DNA from: JANYGM01 sp043764015
Lineage (GTDB): Bacteria > Bacteroidota > Bacteroidia > Cytophagales > Thermonemataceae
Assembly (NCBI GenBank): GCA_043764015.1
Contig: JAYUKY010000059.1
Span: forward strand, 70,383 to 134,382
Direction: 5' to 3'
DNA: 64,000 nt
In this document: piece after piece, positions 42,345 to 50,337 of the stretch
Position numbering within the stretch: the stretch's first letter is position 1
Layout of the letters: every line of letters begins with the position of its first letter
Notes under the pieces: model-generated
Databases searched by the model: none
What the model saw: only the letters and a program-made list of their open reading frames with translations
Told to the model about the DNA's origin: nothing
Translations under genes and position numbers: made by a program

Positions 42345-42394
42345 ATTTAATTTAATTTATTTTAATTTATTTTAATTTATTTTATTTTATTTTA
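42345..42394 (+). repeat. Ten tandem pentamers (ATTTA/TTTTA) next to a promoter
   Basis: Units 42345-42394 read ATTTA three times, then alternate ATTTA/TTTTA, then TTTTA three times, all in register. They end 3 nt before the TTTG -33 element of the 42491 gene. Variation in unit number could change upstream AT-tract length, though it would not change the -33/-7 spacing. Confidence 0.85.
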
Positions 42395-42397
42395 TTT

Positions 42398-42428
42398 TTT
42401 GTTGATTAAAAATAAATACTTACCTTTG
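42398..42428 (+). promoter_or_regulatory. Promoter of the 42491 gene
   Basis: TTTG (42398-42401) and TACCTTTG (42421-42428) are separated by 19 nt. The predicted start is near 42435, about 56 nt before the ATG. It diverges from the PFG microgene promoter. Confidence 0.8.
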
Positions 42429-42490
42429 TGGAAGTTATCAGTTGATAATAAAAGTATTCAAAATAACTATTAAATTCAAAAATCAAAAAA

Positions 42491-43534
42491 ATGAGAATTA
42501 TTACAAAAAAGAATTTTATTCTTGCTATTTCTATGTTTTTCACGGTGTTAAATGTATCAGCTCAAAAGAAAACAAGTAGTGATTACAGTGATGCAACTGT
42601 TACTTACAGTCGCTTACCTCTAAAACCTCTAGACCCATCTATCAAAACTTATAACTCCATTGTTAAAGTTGTAGGCGGTGATATTCGTGAAGAACCAAAT
42701 GATTTGGCAAAAGAATATTTGAGAATTGGAGGACTAGAGAAATCAGCAGAAAATCCTGATATTACGTTCAAAGTGGTATTAAAAGGATATGAAGTGGAGA
42801 GTAAAAAAGCAGTAGAAAAAGTTGGTTTAGGAAACGCAATCACTTATGCTATGACAATTAAATCTCTTTATCCAATGCGTTTAGAGGTTTTGGATAAATC
42901 TGGTAAAGAAATTTATACAGAAACAATAAGCGAAAACAGTAAATCTTATGATTACGTGCTTCCTAATACGTATCCTACTGCTAGTGCTGCAGAAAAAGAA
43001 TATGATAATTCTCCAAAAGAATATAAGAAAAATGCAGAGGCAAAAATCACAACGCTACTTTTCAATAAAGTAAAAGAACTATTGGAAAGCACCTATTCAG
43101 TTACTCCAATCAAAAAAGTATTTAAAATAGGTGTTGCAAGCGGAAAAGGACACGACTTTGCAGACATAACAAAAGCAAAAACTAAAATGACTACAGCTTT
43201 CACAGCATATAATGCAGAAAATTTTGCGGAAGCAGACAAAAATTTTGTAGAAGCAATAGAAATATACAAGAAAGCGGTTAAGGAAACTAACCTTGAAGAT
43301 GATAAAGCAAGAGTAGGAAGAAGAGTAGCTGCAATGTTACATTATAACCTTGCATTATGTTATACTTTTACAAAAGATTATAAAAATGCTGATTTGTCTA
43401 TCACACAAGCAGGTGATATAGCGAAGGAAATTAAGGTTGGTATATTTGGAAGTGATGATTCAAAATCAAATATTGCACTTTTTGCACCTTTTATAGAAGA
43501 CCAAAGAAAACGCCAAGAAGCTACGAAAAAATAA
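42491..43534 (+). CDS. Secreted protein with C-terminal TPR-like motif, unknown function
   Basis: This 347-residue protein has a signal peptide (FILAISMFFTVLNVSAQKK) and a beta-rich middle (DITFKVVLKGYEVESKKAVEKVG and LYPMRLEVLDKSGKEIYTE). A C-terminal helical pair resembles tetratricopeptide repeats (AENFAEADKNFVEAIEIYKKA; LHYNLALCYTFTKDYKNADLSI). No catalytic residues are visible. The promoter carries the pentamer repeat upstream, and a terminator follows at 43556. The family is not recognised. Confidence 0.75.
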   Translation: MRIITKKNFILAISMFFTVLNVSAQKKTSSDYSDATVTYSRLPLKPLDPSIKTYNSIVKVVGGDIREEPNDLAKEYLRIGGLEKSAENPDITFKVVLKGYEVESKKAVEKVGLGNAITYAMTIKSLYPMRLEVLDKSGKEIYTETISENSKSYDYVLPNTYPTASAAEKEYDNSPKEYKKNAEAKITTLLFNKVKELLESTYSVTPIKKVFKIGVASGKGHDFADITKAKTKMTTAFTAYNAENFAEADKNFVEAIEIYKKAVKETNLEDDKARVGRRVAAMLHYNLALCYTFTKDYKNADLSITQAGDIAKEIKVGIFGSDDSKSNIALFAPFIEDQRKRQEATKK

Positions 43535-43555
43535 GTATTTTTTGCATATAACTGA

Positions 43556-43591
43556 AAAATCCTACTTTAAACTTGTTTAAAGTAGGATTTT
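43556..43591 (+). terminator. Intrinsic terminator after the 42491 gene
   Basis: AAAATCCTACTTTAAAC and GTTTAAAGTAGGATTTT form a long near-perfect hairpin 21 nt after the stop. Confidence 0.85.
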
Positions 43592-43614
43592 ATGTTTTAA
43601 GAAATAGTAATTGC

Positions 43615-44037
43615 TTATTGGAAAATCAAAATTACGTTTACGCCACTTTCAAAGTAATCAAAATTCATTCCGTAATCATTGAAAGAAAGTTTACCTTTTT
43701 TGCTTGTTCCATCATTAAATCTAAGTGTCAAATAACCCCCAGAAAGCGTGAATTTGCCATTATTAGTAGCCTCTGGTGACCCAAAAGTAAAAGTGCCTGC
43801 ACCTGCAAAACGAAATACAGATGCCTCGTATATATCTTGAATTTTTGCTTTCGCATTTTCTATTTGCCCCTCAAAAGCGTTGGTATCATAGCATTGTGTC
43901 TGATTAAAGCCCCATTCCTTTGAGGTGAGTTTTTTGAGTAAAGCGTTGTCGTCTTGTGCGTGCGCTTGCGTACTGAAAAGTGCCAAGAAAATACCAAGAA
44001 AAAATAAAACCGCAAGATTGAAATTGATTTTTTTCAT
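43615..44037 (-). CDS. Small secreted protein, lipocalin-like pattern
   Basis: This 140-residue protein has a signal peptide (LAVLFFLGIFLALFSTQAHAQDD). The mature domain of about 115 residues starts LLKKLTSKEWGFNQTQCYD and has repeated beta strands ending GMNFDYFESGVNVILIFQ. The pattern KLTSKEWGF..Y.....F.F...G resembles Bacteroidota small lipocalin-like secreted proteins. Binding partner unknown. It is convergent with the 42491 gene. The 285-nt gap to atpC holds a terminator (44249) and no other feature. Confidence 0.65.
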   Translation of the reverse strand: MKKINFNLAVLFFLGIFLALFSTQAHAQDDNALLKKLTSKEWGFNQTQCYDTNAFEGQIENAKAKIQDIYEASVFRFAGAGTFTFGSPEATNNGKFTLSGGYLTLRFNDGTSKKGKLSFNDYGMNFDYFESGVNVILIFQ

Positions 44038-44248
44038 TTTTGTAAAAATTGATTTGTGAATGATTTGTGATTTGTAAATAAAAGCTTAAGGGAAACAGAA
44101 AAAATGTTTTTCTATTTTTCTTTTCACAAATCAGCAAAAAAATCTTAAATCTACCAAAAATCACCAAAAAACCTGCCCCTACAAATACCCTCACATTAGA
44201 ATAATTATGTTTTTCATTGGAATAATTACATTTTAATACAATAAAATC

Positions 44249-44290
44249 AAAAAAATCCTACTTCAAATAAAATTTAAAGTAGGATTTTTT
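44249..44290 (-). terminator. Intrinsic terminator of the atpD-atpC transcript
   Basis: AAAAAATCCTACTT-type stem and its complement AAGTAGGATTTTTT lie 33 nt after the atpC stop on the minus strand. Confidence 0.8.
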
Positions 44291-44322
44291 ATATTGATTT
44301 TCTTAACGGAATCTTAAGAAAA

Positions 44323-44571
44323 TTATTTTTGGATACCTTCCGCCAAAAGTTTGATAGTATTATTCAAAACTTCTACAACGCCACCTTCCACAATCATAAC
44401 AGTTTCTTTGTTGTCCTGTGTTGTGTATTTCATCTCGCCCGTGTTAAGCGTAGAAATAAGGGCTGCGTGGTCTTTGAGTACCTGAAAAGAACCTCTTTTG
44501 CCAGGAAACGTAGCTGAAACTACTTCTCCTGAAAATATCAATTTGTCTGGTGTGATTATTTCTAAGTGCAT
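44323..44571 (-). CDS. atpC: ATP synthase F1 epsilon subunit
   Basis: This 82-residue protein starts MHLEIITPDKLIFSGEVVSATFPGKRGSFQVLKDHAAL, the standard N-terminal beta-sandwich of epsilon. It ends within the beta domain; the C-terminal helical hairpin of E. coli epsilon is missing, as often in Bacteroidota. It couples rotation of gamma to the F1 head. The ATG at 44571 is preferred over 44625, since the added 18 residues derive from the heptamer repeat (THSTLHTSHLKK-like). The atpD gene lies immediately upstream; the other atp genes are not here. Confidence 0.93.
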   Translation of the reverse strand: MHLEIITPDKLIFSGEVVSATFPGKRGSFQVLKDHAALISTLNTGEMKYTTQDNKETVMIVEGGVVEVLNNTIKLLAEGIQK

Positions 44572-44576
44572 CTTTT

Positions 44577-44669
44577 TGAGGTGTGAAGTGTGAAGTGTGA
44601 AGTGTGATGTATTTTTTGACGACAAACAATGTATTTACATCAAAATATCACACATCACATATCACACAT
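44577..44669. repeat. Palindromic heptamer-stem element with AAATACATTGTTT core
   Basis: On the minus strand, a TGTGATATGTGATGTGTGA arm is followed by a loop with AAATACATTGTTTGTCGTC, then a CATCACACTTCACACTTCACAC arm ending against the atpC start. The heptamers and the loop match the elements at 6169 and 32451. It lies between atpD and atpC, inside the operon. Confidence 0.85.
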
Positions 44670-44675
44670 AAAGAG

Positions 44676-46184
44676 TTATTTTTTGGCTTCTGCAATCAAT
44701 TTTTCACCTTTTGCGGCTGCTTGCTCAATAGTTCCTACAAGGTTAAATGCTGCCTCTGGAAGGTGGTCATATTTACCGTCCAAAATCATATTAAAACCTC
44801 TAATAGTGTCTTTAAGTTCTACAAACTCACCTTTAAGACCTGTAAACTGCTCCGCAACAAAGAAAGGCTGCGACAAGAAACGTTGTACACGTCTAGCTCT
44901 GTTTACCACTTCTTTATCTTCATCAGAAAGCTCGTCCATACCCAAAATAGCAATAATATCTTGAAGTTCCTTGTATCTTTGTAGCGTTTCTTTTACTCTT
45001 TGTGCAGTGTTATAATGCTCATCACCTAAGATTTTTGCACTCAAAATGCGAGAAGTAGAATCTAGTGGGTCAACGGCAGGATAAATACCAAGTTCAGCAA
45101 TTTTACGAGAAAGTACCGTAGTTGCGTCCAAATGGGCAAAAGTTGTGGCTGGCGCAGGGTCAGTCAAATCATCTGCTGGCACATAAACGGCTTGTACAGA
45201 AGTGATTGAGCCTCTTTTTGTAGAAGTAATACGTTCTTGCATTGCACCCATTTCAGAGGCAAGTGTAGGCTGGTAACCCACCGCAGAAGGCATACGACCA
45301 AGCAAAGCCGACACTTCAGAACCCGCCTGCGTAAAGCGGAAAATATTATCAATAAAGAACAAAATGTCGTTTCCTTTGCCTGTGCCATCTCCATCACGGA
45401 AATATTCAGCCATTGCAAGACCCGAAAGTGCAACTCTTGCACGTGCGCCTGGAGGTTCGTTCATCTGCCCAAAAACAAGCGTAGCCTGTGATTTAGCGAG
45501 TTCTTCTTTATCTACTTTTGTCAAATCCCAGCCACCAGCTTCCATTGAGTGTTTGAAAGCCTCACCGTATTTAATAATGTCTGATTCAATAAATTCACGC
45601 AAAAGGTCATTTCCCTCACGTGTACGCTCTCCAACGCCTGCAAACACAGATAAACCTGCGTAAGCCTTAGCAATATTGTTGATAAGTTCTTGGATAAGAA
45701 CGGTTTTACCTACACCTGCACCGCCAAAAAGACCAATTTTACCACCTTTTACGTAAGGTGCAAGCAAGTCAATTACTTTGATACCAGTATAAAGAATTTC
45801 GGCAGAAGTTGCCAAATCCTTAAATAAAGGGGCTGGAGCGTGAATAGAACGACCATTTTCTTTGCTTGGTTGCTCAATGCCATCAATGGCATCACCTACC
45901 ACATTGAAAAGACGACCCTTAACGGCATCTCCCACAGGCATTTGAATAGAACGCCCCAAATCTAAAACTGCCATTCCACGTTGCAAACCGTCTGTACTAT
46001 CCATAGAAATGGCACGCACACGGTCTTGACCCAAGTGTTGCTGACATTCTAAGATTACTTTTTGCCCGTTCTCTTTGGTAATTTCAAGAGCATCAAGGAT
46101 TTTTGGGAGTGTTGAGCCTTCCGCAGAAAAACTCACATCAACCACAGGACCAATTACTTGGGTAATTTTACCAATATTTGCCAT
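44676..46184 (-). CDS. atpD: ATP synthase F1 beta subunit
   Basis: This 502-residue catalytic subunit has Walker A GGAGVGKTVLIQELI, the GERTREGNDL catch-loop, and FIDNIFRFTQAGSEVSALLGRMPSAVGYQPTLA. The C-terminal helical domain carries the DELSDEDK motif. It makes ATP in the alpha-3 beta-3 ring and is chemically standard. It is followed by atpC, forming the separate atpDC unit typical of Bacteroidota. A TACATTTG -7-like element lies at 46250-46257 on the minus strand, about 65 nt before the start. Confidence 0.98.
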   Translation of the reverse strand: MANIGKITQVIGPVVDVSFSAEGSTLPKILDALEITKENGQKVILECQQHLGQDRVRAISMDSTDGLQRGMAVLDLGRSIQMPVGDAVKGRLFNVVGDAIDGIEQPSKENGRSIHAPAPLFKDLATSAEILYTGIKVIDLLAPYVKGGKIGLFGGAGVGKTVLIQELINNIAKAYAGLSVFAGVGERTREGNDLLREFIESDIIKYGEAFKHSMEAGGWDLTKVDKEELAKSQATLVFGQMNEPPGARARVALSGLAMAEYFRDGDGTGKGNDILFFIDNIFRFTQAGSEVSALLGRMPSAVGYQPTLASEMGAMQERITSTKRGSITSVQAVYVPADDLTDPAPATTFAHLDATTVLSRKIAELGIYPAVDPLDSTSRILSAKILGDEHYNTAQRVKETLQRYKELQDIIAILGMDELSDEDKEVVNRARRVQRFLSQPFFVAEQFTGLKGEFVELKDTIRGFNMILDGKYDHLPEAAFNLVGTIEQAAAKGEKLIAEAKK

Positions 46185-46502
46185 ATTTTAGTATAGTAAT
46201 AATTATCTATAAAATGAACGCTTTTGTATTTCATTTGAATTTCAATGCGCAAATGTAAGAAAAAAATGATTAAAAAAGTAACTATTCAAAGAAATAAAAT
46301 AAATCATACAGAAATGCAATTTAAAACAATATCATAAAATATTGATATTCAGTATTTTATGATATTGAATTGTGTTGTTTGTGCTGATTTATTTTGATAC
46401 TACGTTTAGTTTGAGTAGGTTTGTGTAGAAATTCTTATGATTTAGAGCAATTTTTGCCTAATTCCTATATTTTTCAGTCTGTATGATGGTAATCTATGAA
46501 AT
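46185..46502. other. 318-nt divergent region before the RDD gene
   Basis: The region contains the atpD -7-like element TACATTTG (46250-46257, minus strand) and a perfect 13-bp palindrome ATATCATAAAATA..TATTTTATGATAT at about 46329-46366, possibly an operator. No ORF or RNA gene was recognised. Confidence 0.5.
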
Positions 46503-46979
46503 ATGAAATACAAAACTTTAAAACCCCGTTTGGGAGCTTATTTACTTGATAGTATTTTGCTTACTTTAATATATTTAGTTTTTGTTGCAATAGATATGTT
46601 TACATACCATAAATATAATTTTTTTACAGAAGTAATCTTCAGTTTAATTACTTTTTGGTATTTCATTTCTCAACATGTAAAATCTGGTCAGACTTTTGGA
46701 AAAACAAAAGCATTTGTAAAACTGGTATCTTTCAAAAATGAAGATAGATTGCTTACTGTTATTGAAGTCCTAAAACGGTATTCAGTAGAAATTCTTATAT
46801 TCTTTTTATGGTTTTTGAACTCATTTTTTATGTTTTTAAGTAACAATTCCATAGAATATATTTCTGCTATTTATCTGCTAATGAATTTAATAGTTACTTA
46901 TCTTGATAAAAATGGGCGTAGTGTACGTGATTTTCTTGCAAATTCCGTAGTTATCAACTTAGAAAAAAATGATGACTAA
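46503..46979 (+). CDS. RDD family membrane protein
   Basis: This 158-residue protein starts with KPRLGAYLLDSILLTLIYLVFVAIDMF, whose R..A...D (R8, A11, D14 of the RDD motif) defines the family. Three or four spans follow (about 14-34, 42-60, 99-118, 121-139). Its C-terminus (DKNGRSVRDFLANSVVI) matches the conserved RDD tail. Function is unclear; RDD proteins are suspected ion or compatible-solute transporters. A 26-bp inverted repeat follows its stop. Confidence 0.85.
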   Translation: MKYKTLKPRLGAYLLDSILLTLIYLVFVAIDMFTYHKYNFFTEVIFSLITFWYFISQHVKSGQTFGKTKAFVKLVSFKNEDRLLTVIEVLKRYSVEILIFFLWFLNSFFMFLSNNSIEYISAIYLLMNLIVTYLDKNGRSVRDFLANSVVINLEKNDD

Positions 46980-47004
46980 AAACACAAAAAAGATATTTCA
47001 ACTT

Positions 47005-47116
47005 CCTTGGTTTGTGTCCCCACAAACCAACTATTAGGTCAAAAAATTTACTTTTCCTATATGCAATCATCATTATCGTACTACCTCATTTTGGTTTGTG
47101 GGGACACAAACCAAGG
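47005..47116. repeat. Perfect 26-bp inverted repeat (CCTTGGTTTGTGTCCCC arms)
   Basis: Arm 47005-47030 and arm 47091-47116 are exact reverse complements over 26 nt; each arm is partly palindromic. The 60-nt spacer is AT-rich. It lies between the RDD and methyltransferase genes and resembles a small non-autonomous element. No target duplication was found by eye. Confidence 0.85.
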
Positions 47117-47184
47117 AGATTTAAAATTGTGTATGGTAGCAAAATCTAAAATTACATTTCTTAGTGATAAAAAAATAAAAATAA

Positions 47185-48162
47185 ATGTTAGAAGAAGTTT
47201 CAAATTGCCCAGTTTGCAAAGGGACAAAATTTAGTCCGTTTTTAGTGTGTGAAGACAATACCGCAAATACCGCCGCAAAATTTAATCTTTTGCGTTGTGA
47301 TGCGTGTAATTTTGTGTTTACAAGTCCACGCCCAACCGCAGAAGGAATTGTCAAATATTATCAGTCTGGGAATTATATTTCTCACTCCAACGAGCAGAAA
47401 GGCATTATTAGCAAAATTTATTATTATGTGCGTAAGCGTGCATTAGCAAGAAAATTGAACATTATCAATGAATTTTTAAGGCAAAACAATCAAACAAATC
47501 AACAAAATAATGAAAAGCATTTGCTTGATATGGGTTGTGGCGTGGGTGCTTTTTTGGAGATTTGCGCCCAAAATAATTGGCATATTGAAGGCGTAGAAAC
47601 AGACACAGAAGCTAGAAATCTTGCCATAAAAACGCTTTCTAATAATCAAAAAAAACAAGAAAATAGTAAGCAAGAAATCACTATTTTTGCTGATGTTTTT
47701 GAGATAAAAACAGAAAAAAAGTATGATATTATCACGCTTTGGCACGTTTTGGAGCATATTCACAAATTAGATGAAACTATTATTCACCTAAAAAACCTAC
47801 TAAAACCCAATGGAAAGCTAATTATTGCTGTTCCTAATTTGGAAAGTAATGATGCGAAGTTTTTTGGACGTTTTTGGGCTGCTTATGATGTACCAAGACA
47901 TTTGTACCATTTTTCTAAAAAGACGCTTACACAACTTTTTGAAAGACATAACATTACTTTGGAGAAGATTTTACCAATGAAATATGATGCTTTTTATATC
48001 AGTATGCTAAGTATGGAGTATAAAGACAACAATAAAAGTAGCTTTTTGAATAAAATAAAGGCTTTTTGGCAAGGTTTAGTATCAAATCTTAAAGCAGGAA
48101 AAGATAATTATTCTAGTTTGATTTATGTCTTAAAAACAGCCACCAGCCCCAAAGGAAAGTAA
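47185..48162 (+). CDS. Class I SAM-dependent methyltransferase with N-terminal zinc finger
   Basis: This 325-residue enzyme begins with a Cys-rich motif, CPVCKGTKFSPFLVC..LRCDACNF (C-x2-C ... C-x2-C), as in Methyltransf_13-related proteins, then the GIVKYYQS linker. The Rossmann core carries motif I LLDMGCGVGAFLEIC, motif II IEGVETD and motif IV ITLWHVLEHI. The C-terminal DVPRHLYHFSKKTL segment is typical of Bacteroidota methyltransferases acting on sugar or lipid substrates. Substrate unknown. It is followed by a GCCACGAAT-type hairpin. Confidence 0.9.
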   Translation: MLEEVSNCPVCKGTKFSPFLVCEDNTANTAAKFNLLRCDACNFVFTSPRPTAEGIVKYYQSGNYISHSNEQKGIISKIYYYVRKRALARKLNIINEFLRQNNQTNQQNNEKHLLDMGCGVGAFLEICAQNNWHIEGVETDTEARNLAIKTLSNNQKKQENSKQEITIFADVFEIKTEKKYDIITLWHVLEHIHKLDETIIHLKNLLKPNGKLIIAVPNLESNDAKFFGRFWAAYDVPRHLYHFSKKTLTQLFERHNITLEKILPMKYDAFYISMLSMEYKDNNKSSFLNKIKAFWQGLVSNLKAGKDNYSSLIYVLKTATSPKGK

Positions 48163-48176
48163 ATATACGACAAAAA

Positions 48177-48226
48177 TATTCGTGCATTCGTGGCAAAAAA
48201 AGCGTTGCCACGAATGCACGAATAAA
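48177..48226. repeat. Inverted GCCACGAAT-type hairpin
   Basis: Arm ATTCGTGCATTCGTGGC and arm GCCACGAATGCACGAAT pair across an AAAAAAAGCGTT loop. The arm order is opposite to the copies at 8827 and 29195, so the loop carries the GCCA ends. Confidence 0.8.
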
Positions 48227-48265
48227 GAAATTCTATAAAAATTCACCTATAAAAACCTTAATCCA

Positions 48266-49348
48266 ATGGAATTGAACAGTAAAAAACTTGAAAGAACATC
48301 AAGCATTGTCAAATATGCCATTGCTATCATTTTAGCGTGGTTTCTGATAATGTTGTCCAATATTATTATTGATGATTTGGACACTTCTAGCGCAAGACCA
48401 GAACAAAAAGATTTTGAGAATGCGCTCGTAATGGCAAACCTCAATAAAGACACGGAAAAGGTCAATGCAGAGCTAGAAGCCGTAAATACGAAGAAAAATG
48501 TTATTGAAAATACTATTTCTGTAGCACAACAAAATTATAATGATGAAAAAAAATCATTTGATAATTGGGTGGAAACACGCAAAACCTTAGGCTCGCCCGA
48601 CAAAGACCAAGAAGTTACTTCAAGGGTGAAAAAACTGGACGAACTCTCCAAAATTGAGCAAGATTGGCGTGTGCAACTGAACGCCAGACAAGCGGAAATA
48701 GACATAATTAATAAGAAAAAGTTTGTTATTGAGCAAAAAATCAGCAACGAACAACAAACCGCACAAGATAAATATTATGTAGAACTCAAAAGCTACGAAC
48801 TCCAGCTTTTTCTGGTGAGACTTCTTTTTATTGCGCCTATACTCATTTTGGGCATCTATTTCTTCGTAAAATTCAGAAGGCACAAATTTGCGCCTTTGTT
48901 TTTGGGCTTTTCTTTGTTTTCTGTTTATGCGTTTTTTTTTGGATTAGTGCCTTATTTGCCAAGTTATGGCGGTTATGTGCGCTATGTGGTAGGTGTCATT
49001 TTGTCTATTGGTTTGGGTTATTATGCTATCAAAAAAATACAAGAATTTTTGGAAGAAAAACGGGCAGAACTGCTAATTTCTACGCAAGAACGAGCCAAAA
49101 ATGTACAAATAGAAGTAGCTGAAAAAGCACTTGATAACCATTTTTGTCCTTCTTGTGGCAAAGATTTTCTTATCAAAAACTGGCTTGCACCCACCAAAAA
49201 CAAAGAAAATGAAGTTTATCAACTTGTAACAGATTTTTGTAGGTATTGCGGTTTGGGGCTGTTTAGTAACTGCCCAAAATGCGGCAATAAAAATTTTTCT
49301 CATTTGCCTTTCTGCGCTTGTTGTGGAGAGAAAGCAATGGAAAAATAA
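48266..49348 (+). CDS. Membrane coiled-coil protein with C-terminal zinc ribbons
   Basis: This 360-residue protein has an N-terminal span (about 15-34, YAIAIILAWFLIMLSNIII). A long coiled coil follows (about 48-165, rich in Glu/Lys/Asn). Three further spans lie at about 175-260 (LFLVRLLFIAPILILGIYFF, PLFLGFSLFSVYAFFFGLV, YVVGVILSIGLGYYAI). The C-terminal zinc ribbon array has C-x2-C pairs (CPSCGKDF, CRYCGLGLFSNCPKCG, FCACCGEKA). It resembles Bacteroidota zinc-ribbon membrane proteins of unknown role. Four Cys pairs indicate two zinc sites. Confidence 0.8.
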   Translation: MELNSKKLERTSSIVKYAIAIILAWFLIMLSNIIIDDLDTSSARPEQKDFENALVMANLNKDTEKVNAELEAVNTKKNVIENTISVAQQNYNDEKKSFDNWVETRKTLGSPDKDQEVTSRVKKLDELSKIEQDWRVQLNARQAEIDIINKKKFVIEQKISNEQQTAQDKYYVELKSYELQLFLVRLLFIAPILILGIYFFVKFRRHKFAPLFLGFSLFSVYAFFFGLVPYLPSYGGYVRYVVGVILSIGLGYYAIKKIQEFLEEKRAELLISTQERAKNVQIEVAEKALDNHFCPSCGKDFLIKNWLAPTKNKENEVYQLVTDFCRYCGLGLFSNCPKCGNKNFSHLPFCACCGEKAMEK

Positions 49349-49420
49349 AATATGGCACGATGTTTGACAAAGAGTTTTTGGTTATTTAGTCAATCACACA
49401 TATTTTAACAATCAATTCAA

Positions 49421-50209
49421 ATGAAAAAAACATTTTTTACTCTCGTAATGGCACTTGGTTTGTCGGCTGGCACAGCATCAGCACAAAAACTTTTTGTACG
49501 TGCAGGTTTGGGCTATGCGTTCCCATCTGGTTCACAAACAATAGGCTATAACTCAAAAGACCCAAATATTGAATTTGCTACAAATGGCTCTCTTGGGGCT
49601 GGTTTCAATGGAGAGTTGGGTATTGGCTATATGGTCAATAAAAATATTGGTTTGGGTTTAGACATTTCTTATTTAGTAGGGAAAAAGAATTTGAGCAAAG
49701 ATGATAGAGGCACTAACAAAGAGCAGCAAGAAGTGAGGGGTAATGCGCTTGCATTTACACCTAATATTGTCTTATCTACGGCTATGGAAGGTAAAATAGT
49801 TCCTTATGCAAAGGCTGGGCTTGTGATAGCCTCTGCCTCTGTTACATCTGTGGAAACTGGTACTGCTGGAAATATTTTTGTGTTTGAAAGAAAAACGACA
49901 GGTGGTATAGCATTAGGCTTTAAAGGTGCTATGGGCGTGAATTTTGCATTAAATGAAAAAATTTCTATATATGGAGAACTTGCTTATACAGGTATGTCTT
50001 ACCGCCCTGCAAAAACAGTCCTTACAAAAGCTACTGTTAGTGGCATAGATGTTTTGTCAGGCGTTGATACAGAAGATAAAGAAACAGTATATTCAGCAGA
50101 AGTGGATAAAACGTCAGCTTCTCCTTCTAATGTTCCTAGAAAGAGTGTCACTCCTGTGTTGCCATTTGGCAGTTTAGGGCTTAATTTTGGTATAATGATT
50201 AACTTATAA
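49421..50209 (+). CDS. Outer-membrane beta-barrel protein
   Basis: This 262-residue protein has a signal peptide (LVMALGLSAGTASAQKLF) and repeating beta strands with aromatic ends: VRAGLGYAFP, GFNGELGIGYMV, IGLGLDISYLVG, VPYAKAGLVIAS and FGSLGLNFGIMI. It matches the OMP_b-brl porin-type fold and ends in a standard strand LGLNFGIMINL. Ligand unknown. It is monocistronic; a terminator follows at 50236. Confidence 0.85.
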   Translation: MKKTFFTLVMALGLSAGTASAQKLFVRAGLGYAFPSGSQTIGYNSKDPNIEFATNGSLGAGFNGELGIGYMVNKNIGLGLDISYLVGKKNLSKDDRGTNKEQQEVRGNALAFTPNIVLSTAMEGKIVPYAKAGLVIASASVTSVETGTAGNIFVFERKTTGGIALGFKGAMGVNFALNEKISIYGELAYTGMSYRPAKTVLTKATVSGIDVLSGVDTEDKETVYSAEVDKTSASPSNVPRKSVTPVLPFGSLGLNFGIMINL

Positions 50210-50235
50210 TCTACTCCAAAAAGTTCGTAAAAAAT

Positions 50236-50267
50236 AAAAACAGCAACTTTAACGGTTGCTGTTTTTT
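50236..50267 (+). terminator. Intrinsic terminator after the beta-barrel gene
   Basis: AAAAACAGCAAC and GTTGCTGTTTTTT form a perfect stem around a 7-nt loop. Confidence 0.9.
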
Positions 50268-50337
50268 ATTTTCTGAAAGATTATGTAAAAATAGTGTATT
50301 TTTGCAATGAAAACATACAAAATCAGTATTCAAAAAA

